DNA from: DASSFZ01 sp035283185
Lineage (GTDB): Bacteria > Chloroflexota > Anaerolineae > Fen-1058
Direction: 5' to 3'
DNA: 64,000 nt
Assembly: GCA_035283185.1 (NCBI GenBank)
Contig: DATEUJ010000226.1
Span: forward strand, 62,001 to 126,000
Position numbers and translations under genes: made by a program. This document shows positions 17,040-25,263 of the stretch, piece by piece. The stretch's first letter is position 1. Each line of letters starts with the position of its first letter. Below the pieces are notes generated by a model. The model was not told where the DNA came from and did not search any database. It saw nothing but the letters and a program-made list of their open reading frames with translations.

Positions 17040-17101
17040 TGGCCCCCCCACCCCCGACCCCTCCCCCGTGTCACGGGGGAGGGGATGGGGGAGGGGGACA
17101 G
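17040..17101. repeat. Family H C-run/G-run hairpin
   Basis: CCCCTCCCCCGTG-TCA-CGGGGGAGGGG with flanking C and G runs between trpB and iorA. A strong hairpin just ahead of the iorA start. Confidence 0.75.
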
Positions 17102-17108
17102 AGTGACG

Positions 17109-19016
17109 ATGAGCGTTCAACTCCTTCTGGGCAACGATGCAATTGCGCTCGGCATGGTGCACAACGACTGCCGGGTTGTGACGGCCTACCCCGGCACGCC
17201 CAGCTCGGAGATCCTCGCCGGCGTCGTCAAATTCAAGAAGCAGTTGGACCGTTCGATCTACACCGAGTGGAGCGCTAGCGAGAAGGTCGCCTTTGAAGTT
17301 GCGCTTGCGGCGAGCTGGAGCGGGCTTAGAGCGGCGACGGCGATGAAGCAGGTCGGTCTTAACGTCGCCGCCGATTCACTGTTTAGCGCGGCGTACACCG
17401 GCGTCGTCGGCGGGTTCGTCGTCGTGTCCTGCGACGATCCGGGTCCTCACTCGTCGCAGACCGAGCAAGACTCGCGCCTCCTGGCGCTGACGGCCAAAGT
17501 GCCGGTACTCGATCCGTCTACGCCGGCCGAAGCGTTGGCGATGACACGGGCGGCTTTCGAGCTTTCGGAACGCCACCGCATGCCTGTCATGCTTCGCCCG
17601 ACGACCCGCGTGTGCCACGCCGTGCAGAGCGTCGAGGTCAACGGCAGCCTGCCGCCGCTCGCGGACGGCAAGCTTGGTTTCAAGAAAGATCCTCAACGCT
17701 GGGCAGCGACGCCGGTCTTCCGGCTCAAGCTGCATCACGAGCTGAACGCCAAGCTGGAAGCCGTAGAACGCGAGTTTGAGGCATCTCCGTTCAATTACCA
17801 ATCTCCAATTACTCATCTGCCGGAAATTAGTAATTGGAGAATTGGTAATTGGGGATTGGGGATTATCGCCAGCGGTGTCGCGTTTGCCACGGCGCAAGAG
17901 TGTCTTGCCGAACTCGGCGTCACAGTTCCCATCCTCAAAATCGGTACGCCGTTCCCGCTGCCGCGCAAACGGGTGACGGGGTTTATCGAGCAGTTTGAGC
18001 GCGTGCTAGTCCTGGAAGAGCCGGACGCCTGCATCGAGCTGCAGATTCCGGATCGGACGTGCGTGAGCGGGCGGTTGGATGGCACGGTGCCTAATGCAGG
18101 GGAGCTGGCGCCCGAAGTCGTCATGTCCGTCCTGGCGCAGGCGCTCGACCAGGCCGGTATCGCCGTGTCGCCGCCCTCTGCCGACGAGGCGTTGTCCACG
18201 CTCGTCCAGTCGCTCAAGCTCACGCCGCGCCGCCCGCGGCTGTGCCCCGGCTGCTCGCACCGATCGGCCTTCTTCACGATCAAGCAAACCTTCGGTCCGA
18301 ATGCCATCTATCCCGGCGACATCGGCTGCTATACATTGGGGACGAACCTGCGCGTCGTGGACACCTGTGTGGATATGGGTGCATCGGTGACGATGGCGAC
18401 GGGGTTTTATCACGCCTCGCGGCTGACCAGTGATAAGCGACCGATCGTCGCCACGATCGGCGATTCGACGTTCCTGCATTCGGGTATCGTGCCGCTGGCG
18501 AATGCCGTGCATACGAGTGCGCGTTTCGTCCTGGTGATTCTCGACAACCATACGACGGCGATGACCGGCGCGCAGCCCACGCCCGCGAGCGACTACACGG
18601 CCGACGGCGACATCGCGACCACGGTTCCGATCCCCGCTCTGGTCGAGGCGTGCGGGGTGAAGTTCGTCCGGGTTGCCGATCCCTACGATCACGAGCCGTT
18701 CGCGGCGCTGCTCAAGGAGGCCCACGCCTTCACGCAGGCGCCCGAAGGCGGCCCGGCCGTCATCATCGCAGATCGGCCCTGCATATTGTACGACCCGTCC
18801 CCGGTCCAGGCAGAGCCGATACCCGTCGTCATCACCGAGCAATGCGACGGCTGCCGCTACTGCGTCGAAGCATTCGAATGCCCCGCGCTCGTCCTGCGCG
18901 CTGATCGGTCGCGGGTGGATATCAACACCAGTGTGTGCGTGGACTGCGGCCAGTGCATCGACGCGTGCTACAAGGGATTCATTGTGCCGCAGGCGCCAGT
19001 AACCAGTTATCAGTAA
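17109..19016 (+). CDS. iorA: Indolepyruvate:ferredoxin oxidoreductase alpha subunit, copy 1
   Basis: 635 residues. IorA with IorB oxidatively decarboxylates arylpyruvates to arylacetyl-CoA, reducing ferredoxin. The N-terminal pyrimidine domain has TAYPGTPSSEIL, the central TPP-binding domain has CPGCSHRSAFF, GDIGCYTLG and GDSTFLHSG, and the C-terminal domain has two CxxCxxC clusters (CDGCRYCVEAFECP and CVDCGQCIDAC) for 2[4Fe-4S]. Start taken at ATG 17109; a GTG at 17103 is possible. Residues about 228-252 are encoded by an inverted TTGGNAATT-type repeat and replace a segment that is short in copies 2 and 3. The final residues (VTSYQ) are read from a family A array. Confidence 0.88.
   Translation: MSVQLLLGNDAIALGMVHNDCRVVTAYPGTPSSEILAGVVKFKKQLDRSIYTEWSASEKVAFEVALAASWSGLRAATAMKQVGLNVAADSLFSAAYTGVVGGFVVVSCDDPGPHSSQTEQDSRLLALTAKVPVLDPSTPAEALAMTRAAFELSERHRMPVMLRPTTRVCHAVQSVEVNGSLPPLADGKLGFKKDPQRWAATPVFRLKLHHELNAKLEAVEREFEASPFNYQSPITHLPEISNWRIGNWGLGIIASGVAFATAQECLAELGVTVPILKIGTPFPLPRKRVTGFIEQFERVLVLEEPDACIELQIPDRTCVSGRLDGTVPNAGELAPEVVMSVLAQALDQAGIAVSPPSADEALSTLVQSLKLTPRRPRLCPGCSHRSAFFTIKQTFGPNAIYPGDIGCYTLGTNLRVVDTCVDMGASVTMATGFYHASRLTSDKRPIVATIGDSTFLHSGIVPLANAVHTSARFVLVILDNHTTAMTGAQPTPASDYTADGDIATTVPIPALVEACGVKFVRVADPYDHEPFAALLKEAHAFTQAPEGGPAVIIADRPCILYDPSPVQAEPIPVVITEQCDGCRYCVEAFECPALVLRADRSRVDINTSVCVDCGQCIDACYKGFIVPQAPVTSYQ
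17791..17864. repeat. Family G inverted repeat in frame in iorA copy 1
   Basis: Units CAATTACCAATCTCCAATTAC and, inverted, GTAATTGGAGAATTGGTAATTG. The reading frame passes through as NYQSPITHLPEISNWRIGNW. Confidence 0.75.
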
Positions 19017-19100
19017 TCAGTAATCAGTGGTAACTGATGGCCGATGACTGACAACTGACGACTGATAACTGATAACTGATAACTGATAACTGCTCACTGA
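19000..19100. repeat. Family A head-to-head heptamer array between iorA and iorB
   Basis: CAGTTATCAGTAATCAG units, then ACTGATAACTGATAACTG units in inverted orientation. Encodes the last residues of IorA copy 1. Confidence 0.82.
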
Positions 19101-19101
19101 T

Positions 19102-19644
19102 ATGGCACTCAAGCTCATCATAGCGGGCATTGGCGGACAGGGGGTTGTTTACGCGACTAAGGTGTTGTCGCACGCGGCGCTGGCGCGCGGCGAGCGCGTA
19201 ATGGCCTCGGAGAATCACGGCATGAGCCAGCGCGGCGGCAGCGTCATGGCGCACCTCAAGATTGGAGGGGACGAAGCGCCGCTCATCCGGCGTGGAACGG
19301 CGGATGCGCTGATCGGGTTCGACCGCGTCGAAACGATGCGAAACCTCACGTTCATCCGGCCGGGAGGAAGTGTATTCGTCAATACTGTGAATGCACTTGA
19401 GGCGGCGGCGACGGAACGCCTGAACGAGCTGGGCGTCGGCGTGTTCACTATCGACGCGGGCGCCTGCGCGAAGGAGCTCGGCGCGCCGGCGGCAGCAAAC
19501 CTCATCGTGCTGGGCTTCGCTGCGGCGCACCAGCGCCTGGGTTTGAGTGTACAGGATCTAAAGGCGGCCGTGCGCGCGCTCGGCCCGGCGAAGGCGATCG
19601 AGGTGAATTTGAAGGCGTTGGAGATGGGTGCGGCGAAAGCGTGA
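19102..19644 (+). CDS. iorB: Indolepyruvate:ferredoxin oxidoreductase beta subunit, copy 1
   Basis: A 180-residue gamma-domain partner of IorA. The family signature is clear: IAGIGGQGVVYATKVLSHAA at the N-terminus and SENHGMSQRGGSVMAHLKIG, the CoA/pterin-like loop of 2-oxoacid:ferredoxin oxidoreductase gamma domains. Slightly shorter than copies 2 and 3. Follows iorA directly across a repeat array, so it is probably the same transcript. Confidence 0.87.
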   Translation: MALKLIIAGIGGQGVVYATKVLSHAALARGERVMASENHGMSQRGGSVMAHLKIGGDEAPLIRRGTADALIGFDRVETMRNLTFIRPGGSVFVNTVNALEAAATERLNELGVGVFTIDAGACAKELGAPAAANLIVLGFAAAHQRLGLSVQDLKAAVRALGPAKAIEVNLKALEMGAAKA

Positions 19645-19748
19645 AGCGTAAAGCGTAAAACGTAAAGCGTGAGGCGTGAAGCGATACGCGATAGGCGATA
19701 AGCGATATGCGATACGCCGTAGGCTATCAGCCATTCGCCATCAGCGAT
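19640..19748. repeat. Mixed family C and family B array
   Basis: GCGTGAAGCGTAAAGCGTAAAACG units to about 19681, then CGATACGCGATAGGCGATAAG units up to the next start codon. Two families placed back to back in one gap. Confidence 0.78.
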
Positions 19749-19749
19749 C

Positions 19750-20598
19750 ATGAAGCCATTTGAGTATTTTGCTCCCAAGACGCTGGCAGAGGCGATCGAG
19801 ACGCTTGCTCGATACGATGGTCAGGCGCGTGTCCTTGCCGGCGGCACGAATCTCGTCCTCAACATGAAGGAGGGCAACGATTCGCCGAGGGCCGTCGTCA
19901 ACGTCAAGCGCATCCCGGAATTGCGCGGCCTGGAGTTCAATTCTCATCTGACGCTCGGCGCTCTGACGACTGCCGAAGAGATCCGATGCTCGCCTCTCAT
20001 TCGCGAGCGCTTCCCGGCGTTGGCCCATGCCGCGTCGACGATGGCGTCGGTTCAGATTCGCAATCTCGCCACCGTCGGCGGCAACCTGTGCAACGCGGCG
20101 CCGTCCGCCGATCTCGCGCCGATCCTGATCGCGTTCGACGCGGTCGCATGCATCGCCGGTCCGGGAGGCGAGCGGCGCGTGCGGCTCGAGGCGTTCTTTA
20201 CGGGGCCGGGCGCGACGGTTCTCTCTGCGGGGGAGTTGCTGGTCGCCGTCGAAGTCCCGCCTTGGGACGGCCCGGTGTGGTATCTCAAGCACGCGCCGCG
20301 CGCGTGGATGGATATCGCCGTCGTAGGCGTCGCGTGCGCACTACGGATGGATGGTGGCGTGTGCGTCGATGCGCGGGTCGTGTTGGGGGCTGTCGCGCCG
20401 ACGCCGCTGCGCGCCCGCCGGGCAGAGAGCGAGCTGGTGGGCGGACCGCTTATATCCGAACGGATCGATCGCGCCGCGAAGATCGCCGCCGAAGAATCGA
20501 AGCCGATCGACGACGTGCGCGGATCGGCGTGGTATCGCCGGCAGATGGTCGAAGTGCTGACCCGGCGAGGATTGATGCAATTGATTACTGCTCAGTGA
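19750..20598 (+). CDS. Molybdenum hydroxylase FAD-binding subunit
   Basis: 282 residues, CoxM/HcrB/XdhB-like. The FAD-binding motifs are AGGTNLVLNMKEG near residue 35 and ATVGGNLCNAAPSADLAP near residue 105. It passes electrons between the FeS subunit and an acceptor. In 4-hydroxybenzoyl-CoA reductase this subunit carries an extra insert with a [4Fe-4S] cluster and is longer (about 320). No such Cys-rich insert is present, so a normal oxidising hydroxylase direction is as likely as reductive dehydroxylation. Confidence 0.85.
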   Translation: MKPFEYFAPKTLAEAIETLARYDGQARVLAGGTNLVLNMKEGNDSPRAVVNVKRIPELRGLEFNSHLTLGALTTAEEIRCSPLIRERFPALAHAASTMASVQIRNLATVGGNLCNAAPSADLAPILIAFDAVACIAGPGGERRVRLEAFFTGPGATVLSAGELLVAVEVPPWDGPVWYLKHAPRAWMDIAVVGVACALRMDGGVCVDARVVLGAVAPTPLRARRAESELVGGPLISERIDRAAKIAAEESKPIDDVRGSAWYRRQMVEVLTRRGLMQLITAQ

Positions 20599-20625
20599 GC
20601 AGTGATCAGTAATCAGTAAGTGGTC
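20590..20625. repeat. Short family A array
   Basis: Four CAGTGAGCAGTGATCAGTAATCAG units overlapping the stop of the FAD subunit gene. Confidence 0.7.
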
Positions 20626-20631
20626 ATTCGT

Positions 20632-21102
20632 ATGCCGAAACTTGTTCTCACGCTGACTGTCAACGGGGAACCGCGCGAGCTGCTCATCGATCCGCGCCGG
20701 ACACTGCTGGACGTGCTGCGCAATCAGCTCGAGCTGCGCGGCACGCATCGGGGCTGCGATACCGGTAACTGCGGCGCGTGCACGGTGATCCTCGACGGCA
20801 GGCTCGTCACGTCCTGCATGGTGCTCGCCGCCGATTGCGACGGCGCCGAAGTGCTCACCGTCGAGGGCATATCGCCTGACGGCCAACTGCATCCTGTGCA
20901 GCGCGCGTTGGTGGAACAGGGCGGCATCCAATGCGGTTACTGCACGCCGGGAATGGTCGTGGCCTCGGTCGCGCTGCTGAACGCGAATCCGCATCCCACC
21001 GAGGAGGAAGTGCGGATGGGACTGGCCGGCAATCTGTGCCGCTGCACGGGTTACAAGAAGATTGTCGAAGCTGTGTTGGCTGTGGCGGGCGAAAGGAACT
21101 AA
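20632..21102 (+). CDS. Molybdenum hydroxylase 2x[2Fe-2S] subunit
   Basis: 156 residues, HcrC/CoxS-like, with all eight cluster cysteines: the plant-type cluster in GCDTGNCGACTVILDGRLVTSC and the second in QCGYCTPGMV...LCRCTGYKKIVEA. It shuttles electrons between molybdopterin and FAD subunits. ATG at 20632 chosen because family members start close to the first beta-strand (KLVLTLTVNG); a GTG at 20620 lies in the preceding repeat. Confidence 0.9.
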   Translation: MPKLVLTLTVNGEPRELLIDPRRTLLDVLRNQLELRGTHRGCDTGNCGACTVILDGRLVTSCMVLAADCDGAEVLTVEGISPDGQLHPVQRALVEQGGIQCGYCTPGMVVASVALLNANPHPTEEEVRMGLAGNLCRCTGYKKIVEAVLAVAGERN

Positions 21103-21162
21103 AGGGAGCCGAGGGAACTCAACCCCCGTTGTTCCTGAGTATCCCTCATTCCGGTGAAACGC

Positions 21163-23550
21163 ATGGGTACAGCCATCGGTCAACGCCTTCCAAAGCTTGA
21201 TGCGCCGGCTAAGGCAACCGGGCGCGCGGTATACGGGCACGACGTGCGCCTGCCGGGCATGCTGCACGGGCGCATCCTGTATGCGAAGTATCCTCACGCG
21301 CGGATTTTGGGCGTGGACGTCTCACAAGCGGCGAAGCTGGCAGGCGTGAAGGCGATCGTCACGGCGGCCGATAACCCGAAGACGAAGTTCGGCTACGGCA
21401 AGGACAACACGCCGCTCAAGGGGGACGTGGCGCGCAGCCTGCGCGACGAGATCGCGGCGGTCGCCGCGGTAGACGCCGATACCGCCGAAGAGGCCCTGGA
21501 ATTGATCCGCGTCGAGTACGAGCCGCTGCCTGCGGTGTTCGACGCCGGATCGGCGTTGCAGGAAGGCGCGCCGCTCGTTCATCCGGAGCATGGCAGCAAT
21601 CTGTTTCAGACTTACCACTATGCGCACGGCGATCCGGAACGGGGCGAGCGCGAGAGCGACGTCGTCGTGGAAGCGGACTACGACTTGCCGTATGTAGCGC
21701 ACGCGGCGATGGAGACGAGCGTCGTCGTCGCCTCGTTCGACCTCGGCGGCCGGCTCACGCTGTACAGCACCACGCAGATTCCATTCTTGCTTCAGCGCGA
21801 TCTCTCTGAAGCGCTCGGCATGGATGGCAGCGACATTCGCATCATCCAGACGGCGATCGGCGGCGCGTTCGGGCGCGGGCTGGACATTTACCCGTACGAG
21901 CCGATCGCCGCCCTGCTGGCGCGCCAGGCGGGCAAGCCGGTGCGCGTGGCGTTCTCGCGCCGCGAGGAGTTTCTTGCCGCGCCGATGCGCCAGCCGGCGA
22001 AGGTACACGTGCGCGCTGGCGTGAAACGCGATGGGTTGATCGCCTTCCGCGACGTCGACGCGCTGCTCGACATCGGCGCCTACGTGTCGTGGGGCAGCGT
22101 CACGCCGCTGGTGATGCTCGAGACGACAGCCTCGCTGTACCGCGTGCCGCACGTTCGATTCAAGGCCGACTGCGTGTACACCAATAACCCGATCACCGGC
22201 GCGGTGCGCGGCTACGGCAACCCGCAATCGACCTTCTTCGTCGAGACGATGATGGATCGCCTGGCCGAAGCGCTGGACATCGATCCGGTCGATTTCCGCA
22301 TCCGTAATGCGAACCGCCCGAATGAAGAGACGCCCCAGGGCTTGAAGATCACGTCGTGTGGCTTGAAAGAATGCCTGGAGGCGGTGGCGGCAAAAGCCGA
22401 TGTGGAGAGCATGGAAGCTGGAAGTTGGAAGTTGGAAGTTGGAGGGCGTGCCTCGGCCAGGAGTCGAGCCTCCAACCTCCAATCTCCATCCTCCAATCTC
22501 AAAAGGGGTGTTGGCTTTGCGGCGACGCTCAACGTTGGCGGCGGGGCGCGCATCTATCGCAGCGACGGCTGCGGCGCGACGGTGAAGGTGGACGACTTCG
22601 GGCACGTCTCGTTGATTACCGGCAGCACCGAGATCGGGCAGGGATCGGAAACCGTGCTGGCGCAGATCGTCGCCGAGGTGTTAGGCGTAAAGGCTGAAGG
22701 CGTGACCGTCCTCAACAGCGACACCGACGTGAAGCCGTGGGACGTGGGCGTGCACGCCAGCCGGACGACGTTCATCGCGGGCAACGCGGCACACGTTGCG
22801 GCGATGCACGCGCGAGCGCAGATATTCGAGACGGCGGCGGAGATGCTGGGAGTCTCGCCGGAGCAGTTGGTAGCGCGTGATGGTATGGTAACTCTTGCAG
22901 CAGATGGAGAACCAAACTCCAAACTCCAAACGCCAAAGTCCAAAATCCAAAATCCGAAGTCGATCGAGTTGGGCAAGGTAGTCCGCGCGCGGCACTTCCG
23001 CGAGGGTGGGCAGATCGTCGTCGGCGAGGGGTGGTACGACCCGCCGACCCAGCTCGTCGACAAGGCCACTTACAAAGGCAATATTTCGGCGACGTACGGC
23101 TTCGGTGCGCAGATGGCCGAGGTGGAAGTGGACACCGAGACGGGACATGTGCGCGTGCTGCGGCTGGTATGCGCGAACGACGTGGGCCGCGCGATCAATC
23201 CGATGGCGGTCGAAGGGCAGATGGAAGGCGGCGCGCAGATGGGGCTGGGCTACGCGCTGTGCGAAGAGGTACAGGTTCAGGGCGGCCAGGTGCTCAATCC
23301 TAACTTCCACGATTACCGATTGTTCACCGCCGCCGATATGCCGCACATCGAGAGCATTATCATCGAAACGGACGATCCGCAAGGCCCGTTCGGCGCGAAA
23401 GGCGTCGGCGAGATGGGCGGCACGCCAACCGCCGCCGCGATTGCCAATGCGATCTTCGATGCGGTGGGCATCCGAATGACCACGCTGCCGATGACGCCGG
23501 AGCGAGTTCTCAAGGGACTGATGGAACTCGAGGAACTGAGGGAACTTTGA
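21163..23550 (+). CDS. Molybdenum hydroxylase molybdopterin-binding large subunit, repeat-invaded
   Basis: 795 residues, XdhA/HcrA/CoxL family. N-terminal GQRLPKLDAPAKATGRAVYG, molybdopterin-binding IGGAFGRGLDIYPYEP and GAVRGYGNPQ, and the C-terminal active-site region GAKGVGEMGGTPTAAAIANAI with the catalytic Glu of the family. Substrate is likely an aromatic or heterocyclic acid or its CoA ester. Two stretches, residues about 417-446 and 584-599, are translated repeats (family D) absent from normal family members. The last residues (MELEELREL) are read from a family E repeat. The frame stays open throughout. A GTG at 21154 is an alternative start. Confidence 0.87.
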   Translation: MGTAIGQRLPKLDAPAKATGRAVYGHDVRLPGMLHGRILYAKYPHARILGVDVSQAAKLAGVKAIVTAADNPKTKFGYGKDNTPLKGDVARSLRDEIAAVAAVDADTAEEALELIRVEYEPLPAVFDAGSALQEGAPLVHPEHGSNLFQTYHYAHGDPERGERESDVVVEADYDLPYVAHAAMETSVVVASFDLGGRLTLYSTTQIPFLLQRDLSEALGMDGSDIRIIQTAIGGAFGRGLDIYPYEPIAALLARQAGKPVRVAFSRREEFLAAPMRQPAKVHVRAGVKRDGLIAFRDVDALLDIGAYVSWGSVTPLVMLETTASLYRVPHVRFKADCVYTNNPITGAVRGYGNPQSTFFVETMMDRLAEALDIDPVDFRIRNANRPNEETPQGLKITSCGLKECLEAVAAKADVESMEAGSWKLEVGGRASARSRASNLQSPSSNLKRGVGFAATLNVGGGARIYRSDGCGATVKVDDFGHVSLITGSTEIGQGSETVLAQIVAEVLGVKAEGVTVLNSDTDVKPWDVGVHASRTTFIAGNAAHVAAMHARAQIFETAAEMLGVSPEQLVARDGMVTLAADGEPNSKLQTPKSKIQNPKSIELGKVVRARHFREGGQIVVGEGWYDPPTQLVDKATYKGNISATYGFGAQMAEVEVDTETGHVRVLRLVCANDVGRAINPMAVEGQMEGGAQMGLGYALCEEVQVQGGQVLNPNFHDYRLFTAADMPHIESIIIETDDPQGPFGAKGVGEMGGTPTAAAIANAIFDAVGIRMTTLPMTPERVLKGLMELEELREL
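22412..22500. repeat. Family D inverted repeat in frame in the Mo-hydroxylase gene
   Basis: GGAAGTTGGAAGTTGGAAG units, a spacer, then CCTCCAACCTCCAATCTCC units in inverse orientation. Adds about 30 residues (WKLEVGG, then SNLQSPSSNLK). Confidence 0.85.
22912..22958. repeat. Second family D array in frame in the Mo-hydroxylase gene
   Basis: CCAAACTCCAAACTCCAAA units, translated as NSKLQTPKSKIQNPKS. Confidence 0.85.
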
Positions 23551-23588
23551 GTTCCGCGAGTTCCTTCAGTTCTTGCCGTTTTCTCGGA
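23521..23588. repeat. Family E repeat (GGAACTC / GAGTTCC), head to head
   Basis: GGAACTCGAGGAACTGAGGG then GAGTTCCGCGAGTTCCTTC, spanning the stop codon of the Mo-subunit gene. A weaker relative lies at about 21095-21150. Confidence 0.75.
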
Positions 23589-23595
23589 GAGCATC

Positions 23596-24717
23596 ATGTC
23601 ACAGCTTCATCTCAATCCTAACCTACTGAAGGTTCCGCTGTACATCGCCGGCAAGTCGATCGAAGAGGTGCAGGAAGAGCTCGACCTCGACGAGGTGACC
23701 AAGCTTGGCTCTAACGAGAACCCGCTCGGCCCGTCGCCGCTGGCGGTGAAAGCAGCGCAGGAATTGCTCGGCGAGGCGCACCGCTATCCGGGTTACTGGG
23801 AGACGGCGCTGCGTCGAAAGCTGGCGCCGACGATCGATCCGGCATTCACCGAGCACTCCATTCTCACCGGCAACGGCGGCTGCGACGTTCTACGCATGAT
23901 CGCGCAGGCGTTCATGTTCCCGGGCGGCGAGACGATCACGGCGAGCGCGACATTCCCGATGTATGCGATCCTTACGACGATGTTCGGCGGGCGGACAATC
24001 GAGGTCCCCCTGACGCCGGACTATCACTTCGATCTGCCTGCGATCTTGCGCGCCGTGACGCCTGAGACGCGTCTGATCTTCCTGTGCACGCCGAACAATC
24101 CTACCGGCACGATCATCAAGCAGTGCGAAGCCGACGAATTTATGGCACGCGTGCCGGATCACGTCGTCGTCGTCGTCGACGAATCCTACGGCGACTTCGC
24201 GAGCGACCCGGATCACGTCGACAATGTGGAGTACATCAGGCAGGGCCGGAACGTCGTCGTCGTCCGCAGCTTCTCCAAGAAATCTGGGCTGGCGAATCTG
24301 CGTGTCGGGTTCGCGGTCGGCCGCCCCGAGATTATCGAGTATCTTCACCACGCGCAGTTGCCGTTCAATACCGGATCGATCCCGCTCGCCGCGGCGGCTG
24401 CCAGTTTAGACGATCACGATTATCAGCGGCGCAGCACGCAACTCGTCCGGGAAGAGCGCGAGTATTTGTACGCTGCTTTCGACGCGCTGGACTTGAGTTA
24501 CGTTCGGAGCGAGGCCAACTTCGTGCTGATCGTCGATCCGCCGATCGACGCGAAAGCACTGGCCGACGCCGTCCTGCGGAAGGGCGTTATCATCCGCTGG
24601 GCGGGCAGCATGGGCATGCCGAATGCTGTGCGCGTGACGCTCGGCACGCGGGATCAAAATGAACGCTTCATCGCCGCGTTGAGCGCGGTGTTGCAGGAAG
24701 CCAAGGCGGTGGCATGA
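23596..24717 (+). CDS. Class I/II PLP aminotransferase, HisC-like
   Basis: 373 residues of the histidinol-phosphate aminotransferase fold. Motifs: LGSNENPLGPSP, CTPNNPTGTIIKQ, VVDESYGDF, and the PLP-binding lysine in RSFSKKSGLANLRVG with the phosphate-contacting Arg. HisC relatives often act on aromatic amino acids. Next to three IorAB pairs and with no other his genes here, deamination of Phe, Tyr or Trp to the 2-oxoacid is my preferred role. Its stop overlaps the next start (ATGA). Confidence 0.82.
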   Translation: MSQLHLNPNLLKVPLYIAGKSIEEVQEELDLDEVTKLGSNENPLGPSPLAVKAAQELLGEAHRYPGYWETALRRKLAPTIDPAFTEHSILTGNGGCDVLRMIAQAFMFPGGETITASATFPMYAILTTMFGGRTIEVPLTPDYHFDLPAILRAVTPETRLIFLCTPNNPTGTIIKQCEADEFMARVPDHVVVVVDESYGDFASDPDHVDNVEYIRQGRNVVVVRSFSKKSGLANLRVGFAVGRPEIIEYLHHAQLPFNTGSIPLAAAAASLDDHDYQRRSTQLVREEREYLYAAFDALDLSYVRSEANFVLIVDPPIDAKALADAVLRKGVIIRWAGSMGMPNAVRVTLGTRDQNERFIAALSAVLQEAKAVA

Positions 24718-25208
24718 ACTTTGTCAAACGGATCGAGCGGGTCGCTCTGGCGGTCGAGAATCTCGACGAAGCCCAGGCTTTCTATGAGACATGGTTCGGC
24801 GCGAAGTTCCATCCTGAGGAAACCATCGAGGACATGGGCATACGCTATCGCCCGTTCGAGATCGGCGAGAGCCGGATGGAGCTGCTGCAGGCGACGCGCG
24901 AGGATAGCCCGGTGGCGAAGTTCATCAGGCGGAACGGCGGGCCGGGCGTGCATCACCTTACCTACGAGGTCGACGACCTCGACGCGGCGATTGCCGAGCT
25001 TGAGCGACGCGGCGGACGGATCGCGTACCGGCACACGTACCAGCCCGGCGTGACATTCGAGGGCCATGCCTGGCGTGAAGCATTCATCCACCCGAAAGAC
25101 GCGTTCGGCGTGCTGATTCATCTGGCCGAGAAGAAACCGGTTAAACTTCAAACTCCAAAGGATCAAACTCCAAATTCCAAAGAGGCGGTGGAGAGTGCAG
25201 AGATTTAA
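24714..25208 (+). CDS. VOC-superfamily protein, methylmalonyl-CoA epimerase-like
   Basis: 164 residues with two beta-alpha-beta-beta-beta modules: IERVALAVENLDEAQAFYE and PGVHHLTYEVDDLDAAIAEL, ending FIHPKDAFGVLIHLAE as in methylmalonyl-CoA epimerases. At the first metal position, normally a His in strand 1, there is Arg9. At the last, normally Glu, there is His136. Metal chemistry may therefore differ, so I call it epimerase-like. Co-location with both acyl-CoA mutase subunits supports the epimerase idea. Residues after about 143 are read from a family D repeat. ATGA overlap with the aminotransferase. Confidence 0.7.
   Translation: MNFVKRIERVALAVENLDEAQAFYETWFGAKFHPEETIEDMGIRYRPFEIGESRMELLQATREDSPVAKFIRRNGGPGVHHLTYEVDDLDAAIAELERRGGRIAYRHTYQPGVTFEGHAWREAFIHPKDAFGVLIHLAEKKPVKLQTPKDQTPNSKEAVESAEI
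25142..25183. repeat. Family D array encoding the C-terminal tail of the VOC protein
   Basis: ACTTCAAACTCCAAAGGATC-type units that read KLQTPKDQTPNSK. Confidence 0.78.
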
Positions 25209-25263
25209 CCAAACTCAGCATGCTTTCGGCATCTGTGAACTCGGCGGTGAATAGCAAACGAAA

